A DNA stretch of 64,000 nucleotides from Blautia obeum ATCC 29174 (GCF_025147765.1 NZ_CP102265.1:1923001-1987000), one strand, 5' to 3'. Counted from the first letter of the stretch, positions 25,854-35,393 are shown. A program made the numbers and translations. Notes: generated by a model not told the origin, from the sequence alone.

Positions 25854-26700
25854 GTTCTTGAACCTCCTCAATAATTTTCTTTGGGGTGGATGCCCCTGCT
25901 GTGATACCTACATAACTACTGTGATGGAACATTTCAGAATCCAAGTCTACAGGTGTTTGTATATAGTAAGTATTTCCACATTCCTCTTTGCATATTTCAA
26001 ACAGCTTTTGAGTATTGGAACTATGTCTGCCGCCAATGACAAGCATAGTGTCTACCTCTCCGGCTATGTTTTGCGCTTCTTTCTGCCGTTCTTCAGTAGC
26101 ATTACAAATAGTGTTTAAAATATCGCCCATATTTAAAACACTATTATCATACCTCTTTTTGCAGAGAATTTCAACTAATTCTTTAAATTTGTTGTAATTA
26201 AATGTCGTCTGTGATACAACGCATATATCTTTTCCATTCGGTGGTGTAAACTGTTCAGTATCTTTTCTGCCCTTCAAAACAGTGTAAGAACCCTGACACC
26301 AGCCGCAGATTCCTTTGACTTCAGGATGATCAGGATCGCCAAAAATAACAACGTGTTTTCCTGCATGACTCTGTTTTTCTACAATGCGGTGTATTTTCAG
26401 CACGAAAGGACAGGTGACATCTACATAGTTCAGATGATTCTCTTTTAATTCCTGATAGATTGCCTTACCAACACCGTGGGAACGAATGACAACAGTTCCT
26501 TCTGTAAGAGATGCCAGGTCTTTTTCTTCAATTACCTGTACTCCTTTGGCAGCAAGATCAGTAACCACTTCTTCGTTATGGATGATCGGCCCCAATGTAT
26601 AAATAGGATGAGTGCCTTCTTCAATCAACTGATAAACTTTATCTACTGCACGTTTTACACCAAAGCAGAATCCGGCGGTTTCGGCAACTTTAACTTTCAT
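25834..26700 (-). CDS. ispH: 4-hydroxy-3-methylbut-2-enyl diphosphate reductase (IspH)
   Basis: 288 residues from MKVKVAETAGFCFGVKRAVD; AAGGAG lies upstream, and a more upstream in-frame start inside cmk is disfavoured. IspH is the Fe-S enzyme forming IPP and DMAPP at the end of the MEP pathway. The three cluster Cys are seen in GFCFGV, DVTCPFV and ICNATEERQ; TNPS-type and SSNT elements (GRHSSNTQKL) are present. It overlaps cmk by 11 bases and S1 by 20. Confidence 0.95.
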   Translation of the reverse strand: MKVKVAETAGFCFGVKRAVDKVYQLIEEGTHPIYTLGPIIHNEEVVTDLAAKGVQVIEEKDLASLTEGTVVIRSHGVGKAIYQELKENHLNYVDVTCPFVLKIHRIVEKQSHAGKHVVIFGDPDHPEVKGICGWCQGSYTVLKGRKDTEQFTPPNGKDICVVSQTTFNYNKFKELVEILCKKRYDNSVLNMGDILNTICNATEERQKEAQNIAGEVDTMLVIGGRHSSNTQKLFEICKEECGNTYYIQTPVDLDSEMFHHSSYVGITAGASTPKKIIEEVQEHVRIEF

Positions 26701-27379
26701 GAGAAGCTCCTTCTTCTGTTCTGGCTCTGAAGATTTCAAGAATACGGTCAACGACCTGTTCTATCGTAAGATCAGAAGAATCCACAAGTACTGCATCTTC
26801 GGCCTGTCGAAGAGGGGAAATTTCACGATTCATATCACGCTGGTCACGCTCTTCAATATCCTTCTGGATATTATCCAGATCACAGACAGTACCTTTTTCC
26901 TGAAGTTCCAGATAACGTCTTTTGGCGCGGGTAAGAGAACTTGCAGTAAGGTAGATTTTTACATCGGCATCAGGAAGGATTGTTGTGCCAATATCACGCC
27001 CATCCATAACTACACTCATATCTTTTGCAAGTTTGCGCTGAAGACTGAGCAGTTTTTCGCGGACACGCGGCACGGCAGAACTTACAGACGCCATATTTCC
27101 AACCTCTTCTGTGCGAAGATAGGCATTTACATTTTCTCCATTCAAAAGGACAATCTGTTCACCGTTCTGATATTCAATAGAGATTTCAGCATTCTGGCAA
27201 ACTTCGCCGATCTGTTCTGTGTTGGTTCGGTCTACATTTTTATGGAGAAGGTAAAGTGCCATGGCACGATACATTGCTCCTGTATCGACATAAATAAATG
27301 ATAATTCTTTGGCTACACGTCTTGCGATCGTGCTTTTACCGGCACCCGCCGGTCCATCAATTGCAATATTGTAGATCAT
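26690..27379 (-). CDS. cmk: (d)CMP kinase
   Basis: 229 residues. Phosphorylates CMP and dCMP with ATP. P-loop IDGPAGAGKSTIARR (about residues 6-20), the CMP-site VDTGAMYRA (about 31-39), DGRDIGTTILPDA, and the lid LTASSLTRAKRRYLELQEKG are all present. Length is normal. The ATG shares its A with the stop of the HI0933 gene (TAATG), a coupling arrangement, and the stop overlaps ispH. Confidence 0.97.
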   Translation of the reverse strand: MIYNIAIDGPAGAGKSTIARRVAKELSFIYVDTGAMYRAMALYLLHKNVDRTNTEQIGEVCQNAEISIEYQNGEQIVLLNGENVNAYLRTEEVGNMASVSSAVPRVREKLLSLQRKLAKDMSVVMDGRDIGTTILPDADVKIYLTASSLTRAKRRYLELQEKGTVCDLDNIQKDIEERDQRDMNREISPLRQAEDAVLVDSSDLTIEQVVDRILEIFRARTEEGASHES

Positions 27380-28632
27380 TATATATCCTCCTCTTTATTC
27401 CGACATACATCTGTTGCTGCGAGATATGCGGTTGACCATGCAATCTGAAGATTGTATCCACCGGTCACAGCATCAAGGTCGAGTACTTCTCCAATAAAAT
27501 ACAGATTTTTTATAAGTTTTGATTCCATGCTTCCGGGTTGGATATCTTTTACGGATACACCACCCCGGGTAATAACTGCTTCAGAAAAACCGCCAAGTCC
27601 TGTAATGGTAAATGGAAAGGCCTTTACCAGAGAACCGAATGCAAGACGGGACTCTCGTGAAATATCATGAATGATTTTATCGCCCGAAATCGGTCCGATG
27701 CCGATAATCACAGGAGTCAGCGAAGATGGAAAAAGCACACCAATCACATTTTTGAACTGTTTATTCTGAGCAGCGGAAAATTCCCGGAGAATGCGATCAT
27801 CCAACTGTTCGTGGGATAAAGCAGGTTTGAGGTCAAGAAAGGCGTTCAGTTCTTCTCCCTTCTGGAGAAACTTTCCTATTTTGGCACTGGCAGACAAAAC
27901 CAGGGGGCCGGTGATACCAAAATGAGTGAACATCATTTCACCAAAATCCTGATAAACAGTTTTTTTGCCTCGTTTAATCGTCAGTTCTACATTTCGCAGA
28001 GAGAGTCCCTTCATGAGAGGAATGTAATCTTCTCTGGTTGTAAGTGGAACGAGAGACGGAATACATTCGGTGACTTTATGGCCTGTTTCGGTAGCAAAGC
28101 GATATCCATCTCCGGTAGAACCGGTTGTCGGATAAGACAGTCCTCCGGTAGCAACGATTACAGAATCAGAGGTGTATACAGTATGATCTTTTAACTTTAC
28201 ACCGCTTGCTATACCATTTTCTGTTAGAATTTCTAAAACCTCACAATGAAGCCGAATCTGTACATGATATTTTTTCATCAGTCTTTCAAGACCATGAATG
28301 ATATCAGAGGAGTGGTCTGATACTGGAAAAACACGGTTGCCACGCTCTGTCTTAAGTGGAACACCGGCTTCTTCCAGCAGATGCATCATATCCTGACTCG
28401 TGAAAGAATAAAATGCACTGTAAAGAAATTTTGGATTGCTCATAACTGCCTGAAGAAGTTCTTCCGGATCACAGTTATTTGTAACATTACAGCGTCCCTT
28501 GCCTGTAATATATACTTTCTTTCCGAGTTTTTCATTCTTTTCGAATAATAAGACTTCACAACCATTTCGTGCTGCAATGACAGAAGCAAGCATTCCCGCA
28601 GCTCCGCCACCGACAATAATCACTTTGTTCAT
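27379..28632 (-). CDS. HI0933-family FAD flavoprotein (YhiN-like)
   Basis: 417 residues from MNKVIIVGGGAAGMLAS; an upstream in-frame Met was set aside, since this ATG begins the dinucleotide fold directly (GGGAAG, residues 8-13). It has EKNEKLGKKVYITGKGRCNVTN (about 33-54), VIVATGGLSYPTTGSTGDGY and a C-terminal DAVTGGYNLQIAWSTA with FAD contacts. The family is annotated as aminoacetone-oxidase-like or putative oxidoreductase, but no reaction is certain. In Lachnospiraceae it commonly sits next to cmk-ispH, as here. Confidence 0.9.
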   Translation of the reverse strand: MNKVIIVGGGAAGMLASVIAARNGCEVLLFEKNEKLGKKVYITGKGRCNVTNNCDPEELLQAVMSNPKFLYSAFYSFTSQDMMHLLEEAGVPLKTERGNRVFPVSDHSSDIIHGLERLMKKYHVQIRLHCEVLEILTENGIASGVKLKDHTVYTSDSVIVATGGLSYPTTGSTGDGYRFATETGHKVTECIPSLVPLTTREDYIPLMKGLSLRNVELTIKRGKKTVYQDFGEMMFTHFGITGPLVLSASAKIGKFLQKGEELNAFLDLKPALSHEQLDDRILREFSAAQNKQFKNVIGVLFPSSLTPVIIGIGPISGDKIIHDISRESRLAFGSLVKAFPFTITGLGGFSEAVITRGGVSVKDIQPGSMESKLIKNLYFIGEVLDLDAVTGGYNLQIAWSTAYLAATDVCRNKEEDI

Positions 28633-28690
28633 AGGTTCCCTTTCTGCAAAGCAGGCCCGCCAGATAATCTGACAGGCCTGCACCTTTGTT

Positions 28691-30103
28691 TTATACCGGA
28701 TATGCTCCGTTCTTTGTATCTGCTGCTTTTTCGTCTACTTTTTTCTCCTGTGCCTGACGGTATTTGAAGAAATCAGTAGCTACCTGAGGGAACAGTGCAT
28801 AGGACAGAACGTCCTCATCCTGCTCTTTGTATGGAGCAACTTCTTTTTCAAGTTTGTCCATTTCGTTTTCAAGCAGGTCTGCTGGACGACAGGTGATCGG
28901 TTTAGCATCGCCGATACACTTCTTCTGTACTTCCTGGTTGAAAGGTTTTACAGTTGCACCGTATTTTCCTAACAGGATATCTTTTGTTTCTTTTGTAACC
29001 ATCTTGTATCTTTCGCCCATAAGAACATTGAATACAGCCTGTGTACCAACAATCTGGGAAGATGGTGTAACGAGCGGCGGCTCACCGAGGTCTTTACGAA
29101 CCTTCGGAACTTCTTCAAGAACATCGTAGAACTTATCTTCTGCGTGCTGTTCTTTCAGCTGAGATGTCAGGTTGGAAAGCATTCCGCCTGGTACCTGATA
29201 CAGAAGAGTCTTGATGTTAACACCAAGGTTCTTAGGATTAAGAAGTCCGCTGTCAAGAGCTTCGTCACGGATCGGACGGAAGTAATCAGCAATCTCAGCC
29301 AGGAGTTTCTGATCAAATCCAGTATCATATGGTGTGCCTTTGAAGGTTTCTACCATAACCTCTGTTGCCGGCTGGGAAGTTCCCAGAGCAAATGGAGACA
29401 TTGCAGTATCAATAATATCAACACCTGCTTCTACTGCTTTCAGGTATGTCATAGAAGCAACACCGGAAGTATAGTGAGTATGGAGGTCGATCGGAATGCT
29501 GACAGCATCTTTCAGTGCTCCAACAAGCTCAGTTGCTTTATATGGAAGAAGCAGACCGGCCATATCTTTGATACAGATGGAATCTGCACCCATCTCTTCG
29601 ATACGTTTTGCAATATTTACCCAGTACTCAAGAGTGTATGCATCACCTAATGTGTAAGAAAGAGCAACCTGTGCATGTGCTTTTTCTTTGTTGGCAGCTT
29701 TTACTGCTGTCTGAAGGTTACGCATATCGTTAAGGCAGTCAAAAATACGGATAATGTCGATTCCGTTAGCAGCAGATTTCTGTACGAAGTATTCTACTAC
29801 GTCATCTGCGTATGGACGATATCCAAGGATATTCTGTCCACGGAACAGCATCTGAAGTTTTGTGTTTTTGAAACCGTCACGTAATTTACGGAGTCTTTCC
29901 CATGGGTCTTCTTTCAGGAAACGAAGGGAAGCATCGAAAGTAGCTCCACCCCAGCACTCTACTGCGTGGTAGCCGACTTTGTCCATTTTATCAACGATCG
30001 GGAGCATCTGTTCTGTGGTAAGTCTTGTTGCAATCAGAGACTGATGAGCATCACGGAGAACAGTTTCCACGATTTTTACAGGTTTTTTTTCTAATTCAGC
30101 CAT
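28691..30103 (-). CDS. oadA: Oxaloacetate decarboxylase alpha / 5S transcarboxylase-type carboxyltransferase
   Basis: 470 residues, soluble. The carboxyltransferase half of biotin enzymes acting on oxaloacetate/pyruvate: LRDAHQSLIATRLTTEQM (about residues 16-33), ECWGGATFD, FRGQNILGYR, IKDMAGLL, and metal-binding LHTHYTSG (about 207-214). The fused biotin domain found at the C-terminus of many OadA proteins is absent, ending after ALFPQVATDFFKYR; biotin is on a separate small protein in the operon. It is the last gene of the five-gene set, 50 bases after oadB. Confidence 0.92.
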   Translation of the reverse strand: MAELEKKPVKIVETVLRDAHQSLIATRLTTEQMLPIVDKMDKVGYHAVECWGGATFDASLRFLKEDPWERLRKLRDGFKNTKLQMLFRGQNILGYRPYADDVVEYFVQKSAANGIDIIRIFDCLNDMRNLQTAVKAANKEKAHAQVALSYTLGDAYTLEYWVNIAKRIEEMGADSICIKDMAGLLLPYKATELVGALKDAVSIPIDLHTHYTSGVASMTYLKAVEAGVDIIDTAMSPFALGTSQPATEVMVETFKGTPYDTGFDQKLLAEIADYFRPIRDEALDSGLLNPKNLGVNIKTLLYQVPGGMLSNLTSQLKEQHAEDKFYDVLEEVPKVRKDLGEPPLVTPSSQIVGTQAVFNVLMGERYKMVTKETKDILLGKYGATVKPFNQEVQKKCIGDAKPITCRPADLLENEMDKLEKEVAPYKEQDEDVLSYALFPQVATDFFKYRQAQEKKVDEKAADTKNGAYPV

Positions 30104-30153
30104 ATTAATTCTCCTTGTATTTTTTATAAGGAAGTTCGATTCACCAGGTGAAA

Positions 30154-31302
30154 TTAAACTCCGAAGATAGCCATGAATGTTCCAGCTGCAACGGCTGTTC
30201 CGATTACACCGGCTACGTTAGGTCCCATTGCATGCATCAGCAGGAAGTTTGTAGGATCTGCTTCTGCACCGACCTTCTGGGAAACTCGCGCTGCCATAGG
30301 AACGGCAGATACACCTGCGGAACCGATCAGAGGATTGATCTTTCCACCGGAGAGTTTGCACATCAGTTTACCAAGCATACATCCGCCGAATGTACCGAAT
30401 GCAAATGCGACAAGTCCGAGAACAACGATTTTCAGAGTATCAACATTAAGGAATGCTTCTGCACTTGTAGAAGCACCTACAGATGTACCAAGCAGGATAA
30501 CTACGATGTACATCAGGGCATTGGATGCAGTTTCTGTCAGCTGTTTAACGACACCTGATTCACGGAACAGGTTACCGAGCATCAGCATACCTACCAGCGG
30601 AGCTGTTGTAGGAAGAAGTAAGCATACAACGATTGTGATAACGATCGGGAAAAGAATCTTTTCCAGTTTACTTACCGGACGAAGCTGATCCATTTTGATC
30701 TTACGTTCTTTTTCAGTCGTACAGAGTTTCATGATTGGCGGCTGAATGATCGGAACCAGAGACATATAGGAATATGCCGCCACTGCAATCGGTCCCATTA
30801 AAGTAGTCTGTCCAAGTTTTCCAGCGAGGAAAATAGAGGTAGGGCCATCTGCTCCACCGATGATGGAAATGGCTGCTGCTGCTTTTCCGTTGAATCCAAG
30901 AAAGATTGCAAGGAAATATGCAACATAGATACCAAGCTGTGCAGCTGCTCCAAGAAGGAAACTCTTCGGATTGGCAATCAGCGGACCAAAGTCTGTCATC
31001 GCACCAACGCCCATGAAGATCAGGGATGGAAGAATACTCCATTCATCAAGCAGATAGAAGTAATGCAGAAGACCACCAACACCGTTGGACATGTCTTCCG
31101 GATTTGCCATAATGTCCGGGTAGATATTTACCAGAAGCATACCAAAAGCAATCGGAACCAGAAGAAGCGGTTCAAATCCTTTTTTGATAGCAAGGAATAA
31201 GAATACACACGCCACCGCGATCATCAGATAGTTTCCCCATGTAAGATTAAAGAATGCTGTCTGATGGATCAGGTTGGACAAGGTTTCTGTTACATAAGAC
31301 AT
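30154..31302 (-). CDS. oadB: Sodium-translocating decarboxylase beta subunit
   Basis: 382 residues with about nine or ten helices. The beta subunit decarboxylates carboxybiotin at the membrane and couples it to outward sodium movement. The Na-binding motif GGADGPTS is at about residues 149-156 (D152 matches Klebsiella D203). LIFMGVGAMTDFGPL and a second repeat with GVSAVPMAARV (about 334-344) are also family traits. It sits between the biotin carrier gene and oadA. Confidence 0.95.
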   Translation of the reverse strand: MSYVTETLSNLIHQTAFFNLTWGNYLMIAVACVFLFLAIKKGFEPLLLVPIAFGMLLVNIYPDIMANPEDMSNGVGGLLHYFYLLDEWSILPSLIFMGVGAMTDFGPLIANPKSFLLGAAAQLGIYVAYFLAIFLGFNGKAAAAISIIGGADGPTSIFLAGKLGQTTLMGPIAVAAYSYMSLVPIIQPPIMKLCTTEKERKIKMDQLRPVSKLEKILFPIVITIVVCLLLPTTAPLVGMLMLGNLFRESGVVKQLTETASNALMYIVVILLGTSVGASTSAEAFLNVDTLKIVVLGLVAFAFGTFGGCMLGKLMCKLSGGKINPLIGSAGVSAVPMAARVSQKVGAEADPTNFLLMHAMGPNVAGVIGTAVAAGTFMAIFGV

Positions 31303-31318
31303 TTGATTACCTCCCGTC

Positions 31319-31687
31319 CTAGTTCATTGTAGCCAGAGTATCTCCGTTTTCTACGGATGCGCCTTCGGATGTATCGATGCTGGCTACTGTACCATCCTGC
31401 GGAGCAACTACCGGGATCTCCATTTTCATGGATTCCAGGATAATGATGTTGTCACCGGCTTTTACTGCCTGTCCTACAGAAGCAACAACTTTGAGAACCT
31501 TACCTGGTACAGAAGCGCTAACTTTAACAGCGCCTGCGCCTGCTGCCGGAGCTGCTGCTTTTGGAGCTGCTGCCGGAGCCGCTTTCGGAGCTGCAACCGG
31601 TGCTGCTGTTGGAGCGGAAACGCTTCCTGTTTCTTCTACAGTAACTTCATATGCTGTTCCGTTTACAGTGATTGTATAACTTTTCAT
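31319..31687 (-). CDS. Biotin carrier protein of the decarboxylase complex
   Basis: 122 residues. N-terminal beta strand (KSYTITVNGTAYEVTVEE), an Ala/Pro-rich flexible linker (about residues 22-52), and a biotinyl domain with ESMKMEIPV; biotin goes on K88. It carries CO2 between the carboxyltransferase(s) and the membrane beta subunit, like the 1.3S subunit of transcarboxylase and the gamma subunit of methylmalonyl-CoA decarboxylase. It lies between the OadG-like and oadB genes. Confidence 0.95.
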   Translation of the reverse strand: MKSYTITVNGTAYEVTVEETGSVSAPTAAPVAAPKAAPAAAPKAAAPAAGAGAVKVSASVPGKVLKVVASVGQAVKAGDNIIILESMKMEIPVVAPQDGTVASIDTSEGASVENGDTLATMN

Positions 31688-31709
31688 TTTAAATCCTCCT
31701 AATGGTCAA

Positions 31710-32456
31710 TTACCTTTTTTTACGATTGATTTTGCGGATGGAACGAACAACAAATCCGTCTGTTGAAGTTCCTTCGGATGCTGCGATAGCTGCTGCGATT
31801 ACAGCAATCAGCTCGGAATTGTCAGCTTCCTGTACAGGAGCTGCGGCAACCGGAGCCGGTGTCGGTGCAAAAGCTGCTTCTTCTGCTGCTTTTTTCTTTG
31901 CTTTTGCTTCCTGTGCTCCGGAACCAGGAATGAACTGGAACAGAGAGATCAGGAAGATCAGCATGATAAGAATTACGAATACAGTTCCGAGTCCCATTAT
32001 AGTATTCAGTGCTGCATTTTTCATGGTTGTAGCAAAGGAATATTTCACATCTACTGACAGCGAAGTCGGAGTAAGATTTTTGTCGAATACATAAATGAAT
32101 TCAGCATCTTCTTTTTCGAATTCAACAGGTACAGTTGCTGTATATTCATCATTGGAATATTCAATTTCAGCAGATCCGGCTTTTTTCAGATCACCGAGTT
32201 CTTCTCTTGCACTATCCCATGCTGTCATGGCATTTTCAGTGAAAGCATCTCCGGATTCCATATATGCTGCAATCTCATCTTCTGTCAGCGGAATGATCGT
32301 ATTGGTCAGCCCTTCGGCAGTTGTTTCGATCGTTGTCTTTGTCTGCTCATCAATTTCACCGTCTGCCAAAACCAGTGATGCACCGGAGAATGTAATAGAT
32401 GCGGCGCATACAATTGCTGTAAAGACGGAGGAAGCTTTTTTTAACATCTGATTCAT
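31710..32456 (-). CDS. OadG/MmdD-like membrane subunit with extracytoplasmic N-domain
   Basis: 248 residues. N-terminal signal-like segment (about residues 8-31, ending LVLADG), an approximately 110-residue soluble domain with several acidic helices and a beta part (SAEIEYSNDEYTATVPVEF), a membrane helix (about 150-175, NTIMGLGTVFVILIMLIFLI), and a cytosolic Ala/Pro-rich tail with a basic end. The helix plus tail is the OadG/delta-type anchor that holds the complex together; the outside domain is an addition. It is 13 bases after the mmdA-like gene. Confidence 0.82.
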   Translation of the reverse strand: MNQMLKKASSVFTAIVCAASITFSGASLVLADGEIDEQTKTTIETTAEGLTNTIIPLTEDEIAAYMESGDAFTENAMTAWDSAREELGDLKKAGSAEIEYSNDEYTATVPVEFEKEDAEFIYVFDKNLTPTSLSVDVKYSFATTMKNAALNTIMGLGTVFVILIMLIFLISLFQFIPGSGAQEAKAKKKAAEEAAFAPTPAPVAAAPVQEADNSELIAVIAAAIAASEGTSTDGFVVRSIRKINRKKR

Positions 32457-32469
32457 ATGCTCACCTCAC

Positions 32470-33906
32470 TTAGACTGTGCCATGTTTTTTGGATGGACGG
32501 TCTTCTCTCTTTGTGAAAAGCATTTCAAAAGCTCCGATTACATATTTACGTGTATCAGCTGGAGCAATCACAGTATCAACATATCCTCTTGCTGCTGCGG
32601 ATTCTACATTGGACTGGAGTTCTCTGTATACAGCTGCTTTTTCATTAAGAACTGCAGCTTCTTCACCAGGATACATGATCTTGGCTGCAAGAGAGGCATC
32701 CATCATACCGATTTCTGCATTATCCCATGCGTATACAAGATCCGCACCTACGGATTTGCTGTTCATTGCAACGTAAGCAGTTCCATATGCTTTACCGATT
32801 ACAACGTTTACCTTCGGAACAGTTGCATCTGCAAATGCATGGATCATTTCTCCAACTGCTTTGGCAATCATTTTTTCACTGCAGAGAGTTGCTTTGAATC
32901 CGGTTACATTGGTAAGTGTCAGAACCGGGATATCGAATGCGTCACAGAATTTAACGAAGCCAGCTGCTTTTCTTGCACCTCTTGCAGAAATAGTACCATC
33001 GAATTCTTCAGCTTTATTTCCCTCAGCATCATATACTTCTGTTCTGTTGGCTACAGCACCGACAGTAGCTCCGTTCAGACGCAGGAAACCAGTCACAATA
33101 TCTTTGCCGTAATCTTTCTTTGTTTCGAAGAAAATGCCGTTGTCAGCGATTCTGGAAAGTGCGATGGATGTATCGCCTGCACATGCTGTGATATCGTCAC
33201 AGGTGCGGTTCAGATCATCTGTACATTCTACGAAGGAATCATTATCTTCAAAATTAGAAGGAAGAAGTCCGATCAACTGACGGATCTGTCCAAGAATTTC
33301 TTCTTCGGAGCCTGTTCCGTCTACAAGACCTGTTTCCTCGCTCTGGAATGCAGCAGCTGATGTATCGCATTTTTCTGTGTAATTGCCATCCAGTGCATTC
33401 GGGCTGTTTACGAACATTTTGCCTTTTTGGGATTCAATAAATGTGAAATCTGTCAGAGCCGGAATAATTGCCATTCCACCACCGCATGTACCGAATACAG
33501 CTGTAATCTGTGGAATCATTCCGGAAGCCAGTGTCTGTTTCAGATAGATGGATCCAAATGCTTCAAGAGCATCAGTAGCCTCCTGAAGACGCATACCTGC
33601 ACAGTCAACAAGACCGATCACAGGAGCTCCAGTCTTCATTGCAAGGTCATACAGAGCGGTAATCTTTCTGGCATGCATTTCACCAACAGTTCCGTTTAAT
33701 ACGGAAGCATCCTGGCTGTATACATATACAAGATTTCCGTCGATCACACCATATCCGGTGATAACACCGTCTGAAGGCGCTTTTGTTTCAGTTAAATTGA
33801 AATCTGTGGATCTGGCTGTTACGCTTTTTCCGATTTCAACAAAACTGTTTGCGTCAAGCAAAGAAGTGATTCTTGTGCCTGCTAAGCTTTGTGTTGCATT
33901 ACTCAT
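32470..33906 (-). CDS. mmdA: Methylmalonyl-CoA/propionyl-CoA-type carboxyltransferase (MmdA/12S-like)
   Basis: 478 residues, acyl-CoA carboxyltransferase domain with tandem crotonase-like halves: ITALYDLAMKTGAPVIGLVDCAG (about residues 83-105), FGTCGGGMAIIPALTDF (about 138-154), then second half PVLTLTNVTGF, KVNVVIGKAYGTAYVAMN. It transfers a carboxyl group between an acyl-CoA and biotin. It opens the operon and has a strong promoter. Together with the OadA-type gene it yields both carboxyltransferase kinds present in transcarboxylase. The acyl-CoA substrate cannot be decided from sequence. Confidence 0.88.
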   Translation of the reverse strand: MSNATQSLAGTRITSLLDANSFVEIGKSVTARSTDFNLTETKAPSDGVITGYGVIDGNLVYVYSQDASVLNGTVGEMHARKITALYDLAMKTGAPVIGLVDCAGMRLQEATDALEAFGSIYLKQTLASGMIPQITAVFGTCGGGMAIIPALTDFTFIESQKGKMFVNSPNALDGNYTEKCDTSAAAFQSEETGLVDGTGSEEEILGQIRQLIGLLPSNFEDNDSFVECTDDLNRTCDDITACAGDTSIALSRIADNGIFFETKKDYGKDIVTGFLRLNGATVGAVANRTEVYDAEGNKAEEFDGTISARGARKAAGFVKFCDAFDIPVLTLTNVTGFKATLCSEKMIAKAVGEMIHAFADATVPKVNVVIGKAYGTAYVAMNSKSVGADLVYAWDNAEIGMMDASLAAKIMYPGEEAAVLNEKAAVYRELQSNVESAAARGYVDTVIAPADTRKYVIGAFEMLFTKREDRPSKKHGTV

Positions 33907-33965
33907 TCTTTCTTGCCCTCCATTTTATAAAATTTTAAATATAACCAAAATTTTAGCCGATTGTA

Positions 33966-33994
33966 ATTGTAACCTGTTTTCAATATTTTTTCAA
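33966..33994 (-). promoter_or_regulatory. Sigma-A promoter of the decarboxylase operon
   Basis: TTGAAA, 17 bases, TACAAT on the minus strand, about 60 bases before mmdA. Confidence 0.7.
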
Positions 33995-34110
33995 TAGATT
34001 TCCTGTTTTTTTGTTAAAAGTTTAACTCCCATGTCGTTTTTTTTACAGTAGGGTTCTGATATGTCGATATGTTATTGGAATATTACAGAGTAATTTCCTA
34101 AAACGCAAAA

Positions 34111-34133
34111 ACTTCTCCCGCAACAGGAGAAGT
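34111..34133 (-). terminator. Intrinsic terminator after the first DD-carboxypeptidase gene
   Basis: ACTTCTCC / GGAGAAGT with a seven-base loop, followed on the minus strand by TTTTGCG. It lies 8 bases after the stop. Confidence 0.78.
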
Positions 34134-34141
34134 CAGGTCTG

Positions 34142-35335
34142 TTAATGAAAAAAATTCTTAAATACAAGCTCTGCGCAATGGGTGAATGTATTTTTCTGAA
34201 TGTTTTCTGTTGCCAATATTGGACAGGAAAAAAAATTGTTATCATTAAGAAGATAAATGATCTGTCCAATCTGTTCGCCTCTTCTGACAGGAGCACTTAG
34301 ATGTTCTTTTAAACGGATCTGATATTGCAGCCGGTCATCTGAGCCAATCAGAATCTGTCTGTTTTTTTCGTTATCCGAAACAGAAATCTGACCTCCTGTA
34401 TATACAGAACTTCCTGCACCGAAATCATTCAGAATACCATTTTCAACGGGAATATAGGAAAGCTCCGGCTCTTGCCAGAAACTCCGGTATTCATAGTTGC
34501 TGTTTCCATAATTAAGAAGTTCCAAAGTATCATGCCATTTGTAGTTTTTATGGTCAGGCCAGCCGGCACCAAGAAGGGCAATGATAAAAGTTTTGTTATC
34601 TTTCTGACAGGCACAAACATAACAATATCCGGCATCACCGGTATATCCGGTTTTCCCGGCAAGTACACCGTCCGTCATATGAAGTAGTGCATTAGTGTTA
34701 TGGACCGAAAAGTGTCGTTTTTTACTTAAATCAGAAAAAGAATACTCTTCTGTCTGTGTAATCTTCAGAAAGACATCATTGTGGATTGCATAACGCATGA
34801 TCAGAGCCAGATCTTCTGCAGTTGTGTGATGTGTTCCACCAGAATTTTCTGCATCCAGTCCATTCGGAGTGACAAAGTGTGTGTTTTTACATCCGATTTC
34901 TTTTGCCTTTGCATTCATCATAGCTGAAAAATTATCTACAGATCCACCGATACATTCAGCAATCGCAACGGCAGAATCATTATGACTCTGCAACATCAGG
35001 GAATAAAGAAGGTCTTCCAGATAATATTGTTCTCCGATTGAAAGACCAAGGCGTACTTCCGGTTGACTGACAGCATTTGCAGAAACTTTGACATAGTCAT
35101 CGCCCTTTCCGTTTTCAAGAGCAAGAATGCAGGTCATTACTTTGGTAGTGCTCGCGTTCGGACGAGGCGTATTACCTGATTTCTGATAGAGAACTCGTCC
35201 GGAATCACCATCCATCAATACTGCTGACAATGCATAAAGATTACCGGGAGACTTTTCTGATGCAAATACAGACCAACCGGGTGTCAGTAAAATTATGATC
35301 AATGAAAAGATAAAAATATTTTGTCTGCTATTCAT
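34142..35335 (-). CDS. D-alanyl-D-alanine carboxypeptidase (DacF/DacA type)
   Basis: 397 residues. Signal peptide (about residues 1-25), then a penicillin-binding S11 domain: STTK (62-65, catalytic Ser), SHN near residue 117, KTG in AGKTGYTGDAG. A C-terminal beta domain (about 290-375) follows. It trims the last D-Ala of peptidoglycan stems outside the membrane. The C-terminus lacks a clear amphipathic anchor. In Bacillus, DacF is a sporulation gene; a second homologue lies at 39600-40799. SD AAGGAGGGA precedes the ATG. Confidence 0.9.
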   Translation of the reverse strand: MNSRQNIFIFSLIIILLTPGWSVFASEKSPGNLYALSAVLMDGDSGRVLYQKSGNTPRPNASTTKVMTCILALENGKGDDYVKVSANAVSQPEVRLGLSIGEQYYLEDLLYSLMLQSHNDSAVAIAECIGGSVDNFSAMMNAKAKEIGCKNTHFVTPNGLDAENSGGTHHTTAEDLALIMRYAIHNDVFLKITQTEEYSFSDLSKKRHFSVHNTNALLHMTDGVLAGKTGYTGDAGYCYVCACQKDNKTFIIALLGAGWPDHKNYKWHDTLELLNYGNSNYEYRSFWQEPELSYIPVENGILNDFGAGSSVYTGGQISVSDNEKNRQILIGSDDRLQYQIRLKEHLSAPVRRGEQIGQIIYLLNDNNFFSCPILATENIQKNTFTHCAELVFKNFFH

Positions 35336-35393
35336 AGTCCCTCCTTAATTCATATAGAACTATTTTATGCAGACAGAAAAGCAATCATTCCGA

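Noticed and set aside
31530..31625. GC-rich repeat considered as a structural repeat
   Set aside because: It is the coding sequence of the Ala/Pro linker of the biotin carrier.
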